Made by a program: the position numbers and the translations under genes | Origin: an uncultured Clostridia bacterium | GTDB lineage: Bacteria > Bacillota > Clostridia > Oscillospirales > CAG-272 | Assembly: GCA_948466345.1 (NCBI GenBank) | Contig: CAOKAC010000002.1 | Coordinates: forward strand, 1-64,000 | Reading direction: 5' to 3' | DNA: 64,000 nt | Shown here: positions 46,741 to 56,196 of the stretch, one piece after another | Numbering within the stretch: the stretch's first letter is position 1 | Layout of the letters: every line of letters starts with the position of its first letter | Notes under the pieces: model-generated | Database searches by the model: none | The model's input: only the letters and a program-made list of their open reading frames with translations | What the model was told of the DNA's origin: nothing

Positions 46741-46753
46741 CGTTCAAAAGCAA

Positions 46754-46781
46754 ACAAAGCTCCCCAAATCGGGAGCTTTGT
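46754..46781. terminator. Terminator of the ctsR operon, shared with the SGNH gene
   Basis: ACAAAGCTCCC (46754-46764) pairs with GGGAGCTTTGT (46771-46781), 6-base loop, T-rich tail on the plus strand. Confidence 0.8.
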
Positions 46782-46787
46782 TTATCA

Positions 46788-47405
46788 TTATTTCTTGTAG
46801 TAAATATGGTCAAACGCATTGGCATAGAGCGTGCCCATCAGCTTGCAGCTATTCACCGTAGGGTGTACCCCATCCTCCGACCAGTACTGCGCGTCTCGCT
46901 CCACACAGGCGGCTGCAAAAATGCCGTCCAGAGGAATGAACGCGTCTGCATACTGCCGCGCCAGCTTGCGGGTAATTAGTATTTTAGGAAATACATCCTC
47001 CCGGAAAAACTCCTTATCCTGTGCCGGCAGAAGAAATTGCTCCATCATAAGAATTTTGGCATTTGTCTTTCTTTTGATTTCTTCCAAAATAAACTGATAA
47101 TTTTCTTCAAATTTTTCGTTCGGCAGCCATTCTCTTGTCTCAGCCCGGTGCCATGTATCATTGACACCGATTAAAACAGATACAAAATCCGGCTGCAAAT
47201 CTATGCACTGTTCTTTCCAGCAGGCTACCAAATCGCCGGTTTGTCTGCCGCTGAGTCCGTAATTTATAAATTCCAGTTCCAGATACGGATGCCGGTTTTG
47301 TATCTCTCTTGCCGCATAATACGCATACCCGCCGCCTAAATGATGACAGTCACTCCGATCCCGGCCTCCGTCTGTTATGGAATCTCCCTGAAATAAAATT
47401 TTCAT
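46788..47405 (-). CDS. SGNH/GDSL-family hydrolase
   Basis: A 205-residue single-domain esterase-type protein. Block I ILFQGDSITDGGRD carries the nucleophilic Ser, block II is the Gly in NYGLSGRQTGD, block III is GVNDTW with the Asn, and block V is DGVHPTVNSC with Asp and His. Substrate probably an ester on a sugar or lipid, not defined. No signal peptide. ATG 47405 follows GGGGAAGAAAA and lies 24 bases after trmL, so the two are cotranscribed. Confidence 0.85.
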   Translation of the reverse strand: MKILFQGDSITDGGRDRSDCHHLGGGYAYYAAREIQNRHPYLELEFINYGLSGRQTGDLVACWKEQCIDLQPDFVSVLIGVNDTWHRAETREWLPNEKFEENYQFILEEIKRKTNAKILMMEQFLLPAQDKEFFREDVFPKILITRKLARQYADAFIPLDGIFAAACVERDAQYWSEDGVHPTVNSCKLMGTLYANAFDHIYYKK

Positions 47406-47429
47406 TTTTCTTCCCCTTATGTGCTGCAT

Positions 47430-47924
47430 TTATTTTTCATTGTCCGGAATTGCACCGGCACATTGCAGTCCTTCAAAATTTTTCTGGCGCAGAACTTCGT
47501 AAACGCCGATGGCCACTGCGTTAGACAAATTCAAGCTGCGCAGTCCCTCCCGCATGGGAAGGCGCACACAGCGTCCATAATGCTGCTGCAAAAAGTCTTC
47601 CGGCAATCCCTTCGTTTCTTTTCCAAATAACAGATACACCTCGTTTGGATAAGTAATCTGTGTATAATCTTTTTCTGCCTTTGTAGAAAAACAAAAAAAG
47701 TCCGCATTGGGATGCTTTTCAAAAAAATCCCCCAACCCTTTATAATAATGAATGTCCAAACTGTGCCAATAGTCCAGCCCCGCCCGCTTCAGTTTTGCAT
47801 CGTCAATACAAAACCCCAGCGGCTCCACCAAATGAAGCGATGCACCGGTTGCCGCGCAGGTACGGGCAATATTTCCAGTATTTTGCGGGATTTCCGGCTC
47901 CACTAAAACAATATTGATATGCAT
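47430..47924 (-). CDS. trmL: tRNA (cytidine/uridine-34 2'-O)-methyltransferase TrmL
   Basis: A SPOUT methyltransferase modifying the wobble ribose of tRNA-Leu. The 164-residue length matches the family. Motifs: VEPEIPQNTGNIARTC, LLFGKETKGLP and SLNLSNAVAIGVYE. I chose ATG 47924, with AGGA 10 bases upstream; the open frame runs on to 47960 without support. Divergent from secA. Confidence 0.92.
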   Translation of the reverse strand: MHINIVLVEPEIPQNTGNIARTCAATGASLHLVEPLGFCIDDAKLKRAGLDYWHSLDIHYYKGLGDFFEKHPNADFFCFSTKAEKDYTQITYPNEVYLLFGKETKGLPEDFLQQHYGRCVRLPMREGLRSLNLSNAVAIGVYEVLRQKNFEGLQCAGAIPDNEK

Positions 47925-48021
47925 TGTATTTTTTCCTGTCTTACATAATTTGTTCCTCAAAAATTATAGCATCCCACATATCTTTTGTCTATAGCCTGCA
48001 CTGTAAATTTTCATTTTTTTC

Positions 48022-48050
48022 TTTACATTCGGGCATAGTTGTTGTACAAT
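48022..48050 (+). promoter_or_regulatory. SigA promoter of secA
   Basis: TTTACA (48022-48027), 17-bp spacer, TACAAT (48045-48050). The -10 is embedded in the left arm of a 28-bp palindrome. Confidence 0.65.
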
Positions 48051-48069
48051 AATTATAATTATTGTACAA
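48042..48069. repeat. 28-bp perfect palindrome over the secA promoter
   Basis: All 28 bases are self-complementary, each arm opening TTGTACAATAATTA. It covers the -10 box and the likely start site at about 48057. Its symmetry and position suggest an operator for a dimeric regulator; which one is unknown. Confidence 0.75.
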
Positions 48070-48089
48070 TTTTAAATTGGTTGACAGAA

Positions 48090-48179
48090 ATGCGGCGGTT
48101 GCTGCAAATTCAGATTTCTGAACCCGCCGGATCCTGTGCGCCGGTAAAAGAAAGTGTGTTTGAAACATGGGTCTCATGA
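48090..48179 (+). CDS. Possible short upstream ORF of secA
   Basis: A 29-codon frame (ATG 48090) whose TGA (48177-48179) overlaps the second in-frame ATG of secA (48176) in ATGA form. secA itself lacks a clear ribosome site, so coupling is conceivable. The ORF's own ribosome site is also weak, and no SecM-type arrest motif is seen. Tentative. Confidence 0.25.
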   Translation: MRRLLQIQISEPAGSCAPVKESVFETWVS

Positions 48180-50929
48180 CAAAAATATTTGGTACTTACA
48201 GTGACCATCAAATCAAAAAAATCATTCCTATTGTAGATAAAATAGAATCCCTTGCGCCGAAATATAAAGAAATGTCGGATGAAGAAATGCGCGCCACTAC
48301 AGACAAGCTGCGGGGAGCGCTTCAAAACGGTCAGACATTGGACGATATTCTTCCGGATGCCTATGCCTTGGTACGTGAAGCTGCCGAACGGGTGCTTGGC
48401 AAGCGTCCCTTCCGCGTTCAGCTTATGTGCGGTATCCTGCTCCATCAAGGCAGAGTCGCAGAAATGAAAACCGGTGAAGGCAAGACCCTTGTGGCTGTAC
48501 TTCCCTCTTATTTGAACGCCCTGGCAGGCAAAGGGGTACACGTGGTCACCGTCAACGAATACCTGGCAAAAATGGGTCAGGAGGAGATGGGTCGTATCCA
48601 TGAATTTTTGGGACTGACCACCGGTTTAATTATTCATGATCAGACAAAAGAAGAAAAGCAAGCGGCCTACAATTGCGACATCACCTACGGTACCAACAAC
48701 GAATTTGGCTTTGACTACCTTCGGGATAATATGGCCACCTATAAAGAGGGCCAGGCGCAGCGAGGACATTTCTTCGCCATTGTAGACGAGGTGGACTCCA
48801 TCCTTATTGATGAAGCCCGTACCCCTCTGATTATATCCGGCCACGGCACAAAAACGGACGACCTGTATAAACGTGCCGAGGCTCTGGCCCGCACTATGTC
48901 CAAATTTGTAATCAAAGAGCTGGACGCTAAGGTGGAAAATGATCAGGTAGAGCAGGACTATATTGTAGACGAAAAAGCCCGCTCCTGTACACTCACCGCT
49001 AACGGTATTAAAAAGTCGGAAGCATTTTTTGGCATCGAAAACCTTTCTGATCCTGAAAATGCAGATATCTCCCACCATATTTACCAGGCCATCCGCGCAC
49101 ACGGCATTATGAAGCGGGATACGGACTATGTGATCAACAACAACGAGGTCATGATCGTAGACAGCTTTACAGGACGTATCATGCCTGGACGCCGGTACTC
49201 CGATGGACTGCATCAGGCCATCGAAGCCAAAGAAGGAGTAGAGATCCAGCGTGAAAACCGGACCATTGCCACCATCACCTTCCAGAATTATTTTAGAATG
49301 TATGACAAGCTGTCCGGCATGACCGGTACCGCTCTGTCTGAGGAAAACGAGTTCCGGGAAATTTACAGCCTGGACGTGGTAGAAGTCCCCACCAATAAAC
49401 CAATGATCCGTGTTGACCACAGCGATGTGGTATACACCACTGTGGCCGGTAAGGACAAGGCTGTTATTCGCCAAATTGTCCAGTGCCACGAAAAAGGCCA
49501 GCCTGTTCTGGTAGGTACCGTTTCTGTAGAAAAATCGGAAATGCTATCCAAAAAGCTGAAGTCTGCCGGAATTCCCCACAACGTGCTGAACGCAAAATAT
49601 CATGAAAAGGAAGCTGAAATTGTAGCCCAAGCAGGTAAGCTGGGAGCAGTTACGATTTCCACCAACATGGCGGGCCGTGGTACAGATATTATGTTGGGCG
49701 GCAACGCAGAATTTCTTGCCAAACAGCAAATGCGTAAGGAAGGTTATGAGGAAGAAATTATCATGCTGGCCACCGGCTCCTCTCAGTCTGTCTCCGATGA
49801 GGTGATAGAAGCAAGAGAGCATTACCGTACTCTTTACGATAAATATAAAGAAGAAATCCGCCCGGAAGCTGAAAAAGTCATTGAAGCCGGCGGACTGTTC
49901 GTCATTGGTACGGAACGGCATGACGCACGTCGTATCGACAACCAGCTTCGAGGCCGAAGCGGACGACAGGGCGACCCGGGTGAATCTCGATTCTATCTAT
50001 CCCTGGAAGATGATTTAATGCGTCTGTTTGGCAGTGATCGCATTCTCGGAATGGTTTCCCGTTTGGGAATTACTGAAGATGATCCCATTGACGCCCGGAT
50101 TCTTTCCAACTCCATTGAAAGCGCGCAAAAACGTCTGGAAGACCAAAACTTTGATCGCAGAAAGAACGTGTTGTCCTATGACGATGTAATGAATCAGCAG
50201 CGCAAGGTCATTTATCAGCAGCGGCAGGAGGTGCTGGAGGGCGGTTCTCTGCGGGATAAAATGCTTGCAATGATCCAGTCGACCATTTCCGATTCCATTT
50301 CCCAGTTTCTGCATGAGGACGATACGGCGCTCTGGGATATCGCTTCCCTCAAAAATAAATATATGGGACTTCTCTGCCAGGACAGCGACTTTACGGAGCT
50401 TCCTCAAAATGCTGGACAGGCGCGGGACGCAATTCGTTCTCAGCTTCTGGATAGAGCCATGAAACTCTACGAGGAAAAGGAGCAGAAACTTTTTGGAGAA
50501 GAGACCTTCCGGGAAGTGGAACGCGTGGTATTGCTGCGCAACGTAGATTCCAAGTGGATGGACCACCTGGAAGCGATGGATTCTCTGATGGACTCCATTG
50601 GATTGCAAGCCTATGCACAGCGTAACCCGATTAGTGAATACCGGATTGCCGGCGCAGATCTCTTTGATGAGATGATCACTATGATCCGGGACGACACCGT
50701 TCGGATGCTTTTATCCGTTATGCCCCGCCGCCAGACAATGCAGCGGGAACAGATTATTCAGCCGGTTTCTGCAGGATTTGTCGGAGCCGGAGACGGAACG
50801 CTGAAGAAAAAGCCTGTGGTAAAAAAAGCTGCTGAAAAAGTAGGGCGCAACGACCCTTGTCCTTGTGGCAGCGGCAAGAAATATAAAAAATGCTGCGGAG
50901 CAGGTACAATTAAAGATGAAAACACATAA
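48167..50929 (+). CDS. secA: Protein translocase subunit SecA
   Basis: The ATPase motor that drives proteins through SecYEG. The 920-residue protein has Walker [13 protein letters not shown] (about 100), the DEAD-like [17 protein letters not shown] (about 207), the regulatory GTDIMLGGN and [10 protein letters not shown] motifs of the second helicase domain, and the C-terminal zinc SEC-C motif [13 protein letters not shown] that contacts SecB or lipids in relatives. ATG 48167 opens [11 protein letters not shown], as in clostridial SecA; the ribosome site is weak. Confidence 0.97.
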   Translation: MGLMTKIFGTYSDHQIKKIIPIVDKIESLAPKYKEMSDEEMRATTDKLRGALQNGQTLDDILPDAYALVREAAERVLGKRPFRVQLMCGILLHQGRVAEMKTGEGKTLVAVLPSYLNALAGKGVHVVTVNEYLAKMGQEEMGRIHEFLGLTTGLIIHDQTKEEKQAAYNCDITYGTNNEFGFDYLRDNMATYKEGQAQRGHFFAIVDEVDSILIDEARTPLIISGHGTKTDDLYKRAEALARTMSKFVIKELDAKVENDQVEQDYIVDEKARSCTLTANGIKKSEAFFGIENLSDPENADISHHIYQAIRAHGIMKRDTDYVINNNEVMIVDSFTGRIMPGRRYSDGLHQAIEAKEGVEIQRENRTIATITFQNYFRMYDKLSGMTGTALSEENEFREIYSLDVVEVPTNKPMIRVDHSDVVYTTVAGKDKAVIRQIVQCHEKGQPVLVGTVSVEKSEMLSKKLKSAGIPHNVLNAKYHEKEAEIVAQAGKLGAVTISTNMAGRGTDIMLGGNAEFLAKQQMRKEGYEEEIIMLATGSSQSVSDEVIEAREHYRTLYDKYKEEIRPEAEKVIEAGGLFVIGTERHDARRIDNQLRGRSGRQGDPGESRFYLSLEDDLMRLFGSDRILGMVSRLGITEDDPIDARILSNSIESAQKRLEDQNFDRRKNVLSYDDVMNQQRKVIYQQRQEVLEGGSLRDKMLAMIQSTISDSISQFLHEDDTALWDIASLKNKYMGLLCQDSDFTELPQNAGQARDAIRSQLLDRAMKLYEEKEQKLFGEETFREVERVVLLRNVDSKWMDHLEAMDSLMDSIGLQAYAQRNPISEYRIAGADLFDEMITMIRDDTVRMLLSVMPRRQTMQREQIIQPVSAGFVGAGDGTLKKKPVVKKAAEKVGRNDPCPCGSGKKYKKCCGAGTIKDENT

Positions 50930-52319
50930 GCAAAAAAAAGAGCCTCTTGGTCTCTCCTGGATCGGCGCAGGCATGATTTTTCTGTGCAACCCGATGATCA
51001 ACATTGTTGATATCCTGCCAGATTTTATCGGACTGCTTATGATCATGCACGGGCTGTCTAAAGCTGCAGAGGTCACCGACCACCTAGGAGACGCCCGGGA
51101 CTGCTTTACAAAGCTGGCAATTTTAAGCGCGGCCCAATTGGGCATTGTTTTCACATTGCCTTTCAATACGGATTCCTACACCATGCTGATGGCTTTTTCC
51201 TGCGCAGTGGTAAGTGCAATTTTGTTTGTGCCAGCTATATCTCATCTGTTTGCCGGATTTTCCTATATTGCTCTGCGTACTGGCGCCGCATCTCCAAGTG
51301 CAGTTCCATCCAGGGGAGCACTGCGGGGGAAAAATCAAAAATATTCCAGTGTGAGGGCGCTGCAGTTTCTCACCTACGCAGCATTCTTCGCCAGAGCCGC
51401 CGGATCCGTTCTGCCGCTTGTCCCAAGTATTTTTGTCAGCGATTATGTGGGCGTACCAGGCGTAAACTGGGCGCAGTATATTGGTGTTTTATATATCTTT
51501 TCTTGGATTGTCGGATTGGCGGTGAGTATTCCCTGGCTGCTGCGCTTTCGGCGGTATATTAAAGGAATGTGCGCCGATACCGTGTTAACTGGCTCCCTTT
51601 GGCAGAAATATACCGATGAGGTTTTGCCGGATAAAGGCTATTTGGCCGCAAAAAAAATGCGGACTATTCTGATTTTTGCAATCATTGCATGCGGGCTTTG
51701 CTTTTCCATATACATGGATTATGTAAATATTCTGCCGAATATATTTGCAGCGGCATTTCTTATTGCGGTCTTTGTGTATCTAAAAAAAGACTGCAAAAAG
51801 CAGGCAGTGTGGGGCATCGTCCTATGCGTACTCCTTGGTGCATGCTCCATCCTTACAGAGATTTGGCTTGTGGACTATACAGGCGGAATCAACCATTATA
51901 CCCCCGCATCCTTTGCTATGGGAGTCAAACACGCTATGACCCTGTATCCAAAAATTATGGTCTCTTCTTGGGTGGAAGCAATTTGGGGGATGGTTGCGTT
52001 TGCCTTGTGCTTGTACGTCCTGCGGCGAGTAATCCTATCCCATATAACTGCGTTTGCAGGCCGCCTTTATAGAACAGAGGACCAGGCCGTTTCAGAACTT
52101 GCCCGTCTGGAAAAGGGCATACAAAAACGCATACGATTCACCGCTGCTGTCGGTGCCATTGCTCTATTGCTGGGCGGGGCATATTCCAGCATTGCCCCTT
52201 GGGCATCGGAAATCTGGATTCTGAATGGATTGGCAGTGGGGCTATTCACTTATGGAATGTACAAAGTATATGCCTATATCAACGAAAATCTGTATTTGCG
52301 CATTCTGCGTAATCATTAA
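50916..52319 (+). CDS. Polytopic membrane protein of unknown function
   Basis: A 467-residue protein I do not recognise. About ten hydrophobic segments are spread over the whole length, beginning at [12 protein letters not shown] and including [15 protein letters not shown] near residue 33. No enzymatic or transport motif stands out. The ATG at 50916 overlaps the secA end by 14 bases, so it is in the secA transcript. It ends at a perfect terminator hairpin. Confidence 0.65.
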   Translation: MKTHKQKKEPLGLSWIGAGMIFLCNPMINIVDILPDFIGLLMIMHGLSKAAEVTDHLGDARDCFTKLAILSAAQLGIVFTLPFNTDSYTMLMAFSCAVVSAILFVPAISHLFAGFSYIALRTGAASPSAVPSRGALRGKNQKYSSVRALQFLTYAAFFARAAGSVLPLVPSIFVSDYVGVPGVNWAQYIGVLYIFSWIVGLAVSIPWLLRFRRYIKGMCADTVLTGSLWQKYTDEVLPDKGYLAAKKMRTILIFAIIACGLCFSIYMDYVNILPNIFAAAFLIAVFVYLKKDCKKQAVWGIVLCVLLGACSILTEIWLVDYTGGINHYTPASFAMGVKHAMTLYPKIMVSSWVEAIWGMVAFALCLYVLRRVILSHITAFAGRLYRTEDQAVSELARLEKGIQKRIRFTAAVGAIALLLGGAYSSIAPWASEIWILNGLAVGLFTYGMYKVYAYINENLYLRILRNH

Positions 52320-52348
52320 AAAAGCTATCGGATATCCGATAGCTTTTT
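52319..52348. terminator. Terminator between the membrane protein and cysK
   Basis: A 30-base self-complementary element, AAAAAGCTATCGGAT and its reverse complement, with a T-run on each strand. Confidence 0.85.
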
Positions 52349-52365
52349 ATTTTAAAAAATATTTT

Positions 52366-53301
52366 TTATTCCTCTGCAAACAACTCACCGGACAGGTATC
52401 GTTCTCCCGTATCCGGAAGCAGTACTACAATCGTCTTACCCGCATATTCGCTGCGCCGTCCAAGTTCTATCGCAGCCCAAAGAGCCGCGCCGGAAGAAAT
52501 ACCTACCAGCACACCTTCTTCTCTGCCAATCTCCCGGGCTGCCGCAAAAGCATTTTCCCAGGATACCGTAAGTATCTTATCATATACAGTTGTATCTAGC
52601 ACTGCAGGCACAAATCCCGCACCGATTCCCTGAAGCTTGTGCGGTCCTGCCGCACCGCCAGACAATACAGGAGAAGCGTCCGGCTCTACGGCAATCACCG
52701 CAATACCAGGCTTTTTTTCTTTCAAGTATTCTCCCACACCGGTGATCGTACCGCCGGTTCCTACGCCTGCCACAAACACATCCACCGCTCCGTCTGTGTC
52801 CTCCCAAATTTCCGGACCAGTAGTATTTCTGTGAGCTGCCGCATTGGCAGGATTGTCAAACTGTCCTGGAATAAAGCTGTTGGAATATTGCTCTGCCAGT
52901 TCCTGCGCCTTTGCAATGGCGCCTTTCATTCCAAGCTTTCCGTCCGTCAGTACAAGCTGCGCACCATATGCCTGGATCAGTCTGCGTCGCTCCAGCGACA
53001 TAGTATCCGGCATAACGATAATCGCACGATATCCTCTTGCCGCGGCAACTGCGGCAAGACCGATACCCGTATTTCCGGAGGTAGGCTCAATAATCACCGT
53101 GTCTGGTCTGAGTACACCCTGCTTTTCCGCATCGTCCAGCATAGATAGCGCCACTCGGTCTTTGACGCTTCCACCAGGATTGAAATACTCCAATTTTGCA
53201 AGCAGGTTTGCCTGTAAACTATGCCGCTGTGCCAGCCTTCCAAGCTGCAGCAGAGGCGTTCTGCCAATTAACTGCGCAGCAGATTCATAAATTTTTGCCA
53301 T
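52366..53301 (-). CDS. cysK: Cysteine synthase A (O-acetylserine sulfhydrylase)
   Basis: Makes cysteine from O-acetylserine and sulfide with PLP. The 311-residue protein has the PLP lysine in [11 protein letters not shown] (about 46), [11 protein letters not shown] (substrate loop), and [12 protein letters not shown] (phosphate loop). ATG with AAAGGTAGG upstream. It lies 67 bases after metQ, so it is probably the last gene of metNIQ-cysK and joins sulfur assimilation with Met uptake. Confidence 0.95.
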   Translation of the reverse strand: MAKIYESAAQLIGRTPLLQLGRLAQRHSLQANLLAKLEYFNPGGSVKDRVALSMLDDAEKQGVLRPDTVIIEPTSGNTGIGLAAVAAARGYRAIIVMPDTMSLERRRLIQAYGAQLVLTDGKLGMKGAIAKAQELAEQYSNSFIPGQFDNPANAAAHRNTTGPEIWEDTDGAVDVFVAGVGTGGTITGVGEYLKEKKPGIAVIAVEPDASPVLSGGAAGPHKLQGIGAGFVPAVLDTTVYDKILTVSWENAFAAAREIGREEGVLVGISSGAALWAAIELGRRSEYAGKTIVVLLPDTGERYLSGELFAEE

Positions 53302-53368
53302 GTTTATTACCTACCTTTCTTTGCAACGGACGACAGCTTCCCTATGCTTAGAGGGATATTTGTTTCTA

Positions 53369-54184
53369 TCAAAACTGCGGCACTACTGCGCCTTCATATT
53401 CCTCTTCAATAAATGTCCGCACTTCTTCACTGCATATGGCCTTAACCAGCGCCTGAATTTTTTCTTGACTCTCATTTCCTTCCTTTACCACTACCGCATT
53501 GGTATATGTCTTGGCCGCATCGGAATCCGCAGCCTCTGCAGCCAGCGCATCTGCAATTTTCAGTCCGCCACCGATTGCATAGTTTCCATTGATTACCGCG
53601 ATATCCACATCCTCCAGCGACCGCACCAGCTGCGCCGCTTCAATCTCTTGGAACTTTAAACCCTTTTTATTTTCTGTAATATCCAGAACCGTTGCCGTCA
53701 GTCCTGCATCTTCCCGTAATGTAATCAGTCCCTGTGCCTCCAGCAAAAGAAGAGCGCGCGCTTCGTTGGTCGTGTCGTTGGGCACAGACACTACCGCACC
53801 GTCGGCCAGCGCATCCAAAGAATCACACTTGCCGGCATATATGCCCAATGGCTCATAATGTACATTGGCTACAGAAACCAAATGCGTTCCATTTTCCGTG
53901 TTGAAATCATCCAAATATTTTAAATGCTGAAAATAGTTTGCGTCCAACTCCCCGCTTTCCGTAGCGGTATTAGGCAGTACGTAGTCGTTGAATTCCTTGA
54001 TCTCCAGTGTATAGCCGTCTTTCTCCAAAACCTCTTTTACCACCTGCAGAATTTCTGCATGCGGTGCGGGAGACGCTCCTATTTTTATGGTTTTATCATC
54101 TGTTTCCTTACCGCAAGCGGCAAAACCTAAAACGCTGACAGCTGCAAGAGACAGCGCTGCAAAGAGAGAAATAAACTTTTTCAT
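53369..54184 (-). CDS. metQ: MetQ-type substrate-binding lipoprotein
   Basis: Captures methionine (or related amino acids) for the MetNI importer. The 271-residue NlpA/MetQ-family protein has a signal peptide ending LGFAAC, Cys24 the lipid site, then the family core with SPAPHAEILQVV, YFQHLKYLDDFN and DIAVINGNYAIGGGL. ATG start. The exact amino acid (D/L-Met or Cys) cannot be told from sequence. Confidence 0.93.
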   Translation of the reverse strand: MKKFISLFAALSLAAVSVLGFAACGKETDDKTIKIGASPAPHAEILQVVKEVLEKDGYTLEIKEFNDYVLPNTATESGELDANYFQHLKYLDDFNTENGTHLVSVANVHYEPLGIYAGKCDSLDALADGAVVSVPNDTTNEARALLLLEAQGLITLREDAGLTATVLDITENKKGLKFQEIEAAQLVRSLEDVDIAVINGNYAIGGGLKIADALAAEAADSDAAKTYTNAVVVKEGNESQEKIQALVKAICSEEVRTFIEEEYEGAVVPQF

Positions 54185-54207
54185 AATAAATTGTTTCCTT
54201 TCTAATT

Positions 54208-54873
54208 TTATCTTTTTATACGTTTATCTGTTTTGAAAGCGACACGCATACCCACTTCCTGGAAAATCTGTACGATCACTACAAGGATCAACACCGTAAT
54301 CAGCATCACTCCATCCTCATAGCGATAATATCCATAATTGATAGCGATTGCACCAAGACCACCGCCGCCGGTAAAACCAGCCATTGCCGAATATCCTAAA
54401 ATAGTTGTGATAGCGATTGCACTGCCCACGATCAAGGATGGTTTTGCCTCCGGGAGCAGCACTTTCCAGATAATCTGCAGCGGTGTGGCTCCCATGGATT
54501 CTGCCGCCTCAATTACCCCTGCGTTTACCTCTTTTAAGGAGGATTCCACCATTCGTGCCACAAAGGGAGATGCCGCCACTACCAGCGGCACAATCGTGGC
54601 TGTCGATCCAATGGTCGTTCCTACCACTGCTCTTGTAAACGGAAGAATCGCAATTAAGAGCACAATGAAGGGAACAGAGCGCAACAAATTTACAATAGTG
54701 CCCAAAATTATGTGAATTGGCTTGTTTCTACAAATGCCGTTTTCACTTGTAATATATAAAACAATTCCCACAGGAATCCCGATTATATATGCTATTCCCG
54801 TAGAAACTACAACCATGTACAGCGTCTCAAGAATCCCTGTCAGCAGGGTTTGCAGCATTCCACTGTTCAGCAT
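54208..54873 (-). CDS. metI: MetI-type ABC transporter permease
   Basis: A 221-residue permease with five to six transmembrane segments and the EAA loop VIEAAESMGATPLQIIWKVL (about 126-145) that contacts MetN. It overlaps the metN stop by 7 bases, giving translational coupling. ATG start. With MetN and MetQ it forms a complete importer. Confidence 0.94.
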   Translation of the reverse strand: MLNSGMLQTLLTGILETLYMVVVSTGIAYIIGIPVGIVLYITSENGICRNKPIHIILGTIVNLLRSVPFIVLLIAILPFTRAVVGTTIGSTATIVPLVVAASPFVARMVESSLKEVNAGVIEAAESMGATPLQIIWKVLLPEAKPSLIVGSAIAITTILGYSAMAGFTGGGGLGAIAINYGYYRYEDGVMLITVLILVVIVQIFQEVGMRVAFKTDKRIKR

Positions 54874-55868
54874 TGATCCGCATCCTCCTCACTGTATTGT
54901 ATTTTCTGTTCTGTCAAATATGTCCGCACTCTAGCGCAGGATGCACTGTTATTTGGCAATTGCAAAATCATTTGTCCAAACATCTTCCCGCCGATATTCT
55001 GCGTGTTTGCCTGCAGAATATTCACCGGAGTTCTGCACTCTAAAATTAAATTGGACAGCACCGGAGAAAAAGCAGATTGTCCGTCAAATACAAGACGCAG
55101 CAGTGGGCCGTCGTCTATCTTTTGTACAGCTTCATTTTTAGGAAGAATCAAATCCCTTGCTACTGTCGATTTTGGCGCCAGAAATACGTCTCGAACAGGG
55201 CCGCATTCTACAATTTGTCCCGCCTCCATAACCGCCACTTTGTTGCAAATTTGTTCTACTACCTTCATTTCGTGGGTGATTACCACAATGGTAACTCCAA
55301 GCTTTTGATTAATATCGCGAAGCAAGGCCAGAATAGAACGGGTTGTATTTGGATCCAGCGCACTTGTAGCCTCGTCGCATAGCAGCACTTGCGGATCGGT
55401 CGCCAGCGCCCGCGCTATCGCAACTCTCTGCTGCTGTCCGCCAGACAACTGGGAAGGATATGCATTTTCCCGATCTGCCAGTCCTACCAATTTCAAAAGC
55501 TGCCGGGCTTTTTCTACTGCACGATCTCGAGGAATTTTACTGATCTCCAAGGGATAACAGATATTTTTCAATGCAGTCCGCTGGGACAAAAGATTGAAAG
55601 ATTGAAAAATCATAGACATGGATTTGCGCGTCTTCCCAAGCGCCCTGCGATCCAACTGGGCCAGATTTACTCCATCAAAAAGTACCTGCCCTCCAGTAGG
55701 TCGTTCCAAAAAATTGATGCATCGCACCAGAGTGGATTTTCCCGCACCCGAAAGACCGATAATCCCATATATATCTCCCTTTTCAATGGTTAAAGACACG
55801 TCCCGCACTGCCTCAACTGAGTTGCTGGCAGTTTGGAAGGTTTTGCTCACATTTTTCAGTTCGATCAT
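54867..55868 (-). CDS. metN: MetN-type methionine ABC transporter ATPase
   Basis: A 333-residue ATPase. Walker A GLSGAGKST (about 38-46), signature LSGGQQQRVAIARAL (about 140), Walker B VLLCDEATSALDP, H-loop VITHEM. From about residue 265 is a C-terminal NIL domain, which binds methionine and inhibits transport in homologues. ATG 55868 follows GAGGAGGGG; a longer frame to 55886 begins before this site. First gene of metNIQ-cysK, downstream of an attenuator-like leader. Confidence 0.95.
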   Translation of the reverse strand: MIELKNVSKTFQTASNSVEAVRDVSLTIEKGDIYGIIGLSGAGKSTLVRCINFLERPTGGQVLFDGVNLAQLDRRALGKTRKSMSMIFQSFNLLSQRTALKNICYPLEISKIPRDRAVEKARQLLKLVGLADRENAYPSQLSGGQQQRVAIARALATDPQVLLCDEATSALDPNTTRSILALLRDINQKLGVTIVVITHEMKVVEQICNKVAVMEAGQIVECGPVRDVFLAPKSTVARDLILPKNEAVQKIDDGPLLRLVFDGQSAFSPVLSNLILECRTPVNILQANTQNIGGKMFGQMILQLPNNSASCARVRTYLTEQKIQYSEEDADQC

Positions 55869-55904
55869 CCATACCCCTCCTCGCATAAAAAATATAAAAG
55901 AAAA

Positions 55905-55933
55905 GTCCGGGCGTTTTCAAAAAACTCCCGGAC
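55905..55933 (-). terminator. Intrinsic terminator in the metN leader (attenuator)
   Basis: On the minus strand GTCCGGG pairs with CCCGGAC, then one mismatch, then GTTTT with AAAAC, loop TTG, followed by TTTTCTTTTATATTTTTT. It lies before metN but after the leader promoter, so it would stop transcription before the genes unless prevented. Confidence 0.8.
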
Positions 55934-55963
55934 ACTTTTGTGCAAATATTTTTCTGCCGTCTA

Positions 55964-56074
55964 TTATATACAAAGCAACGCAGAAAACGCCCGCACATCT
56001 TTGTGTGTCCGGGAGTTGAGCATTCGACCGCAACGGAAGTTTGCACGCAAAAGCTTTTCAAATAAATTTTTCAT
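55964..56074 (-). CDS. Leader peptide of the metNIQ-cysK operon (36 aa)
   Basis: A short ORF starting ATG 56074, 8 bases after GGAGG (within GGAAGGAGG), and ending TAA 55966-55964. It begins MKNLFEKLLRANFRCGRM; Cys15 and Met18 codons lie directly before the segment that overlaps an antiterminator arm (codons 20-24), and Cys35 lies at the end. It is too small to be an enzyme. Position between promoter and terminator suggests a regulatory leader peptide. Confidence 0.65.
   Translation of the reverse strand: MKNLFEKLLRANFRCGRMLNSRTHKDVRAFSALLCI
55983..56017 (-). promoter_or_regulatory. Antiterminator segments A and B within the metN leader
   Basis: Segment A (56017-56005) is a 13-base exact complement of the 5' arm of the terminator (55935-55923). 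Segment B (55993-55983) is an 11-base exact complement of its 3' arm (55918-55908). A and B can also pair with each other (CCCG-CACA with TGTG-CGGG). The structures exclude one another, as in attenuators. Confidence 0.65.
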
Positions 56075-56114
56075 TTTTGGTGCCTCCTTCCTATCTTTCT
56101 TTAAGATTGACGAT

Positions 56115-56143
56115 AGTTTAACATGAATTATTAAATTTGTCAA
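56115..56143 (-). promoter_or_regulatory. SigA promoter of metNIQ-cysK
   Basis: On the minus strand TTGACA (56143-56138), 17-bp spacer, TAAACT (56120-56115). Transcription would begin near 56108, giving a leader of about 240 bases before metN. Confidence 0.75.
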
Positions 56144-56196
56144 GCTTATTTTAATAATTTACGAGAAAAAACCACTTCAAAAATGCACGAATAAAG

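Noticed and set aside
48090..48179. A SecM-type arrest peptide before secA
   Set aside because: The short ORF ends FETWVS with no GIRAGP-like arrest sequence; it is kept only as a tentative ORF.
48626..49489. 287-codon open frame antisense to secA
   Set aside because: Shadow of the conserved helicase motifs of secA on the other strand; no ribosome site.
55869..56160. S-box (SAM) or T-box riboswitch before metN
   Set aside because: Neither the S-box core nor the T-box GGGTGGNACCGCG sequence is present on the minus strand; the leader instead holds an ORF and competing hairpins.
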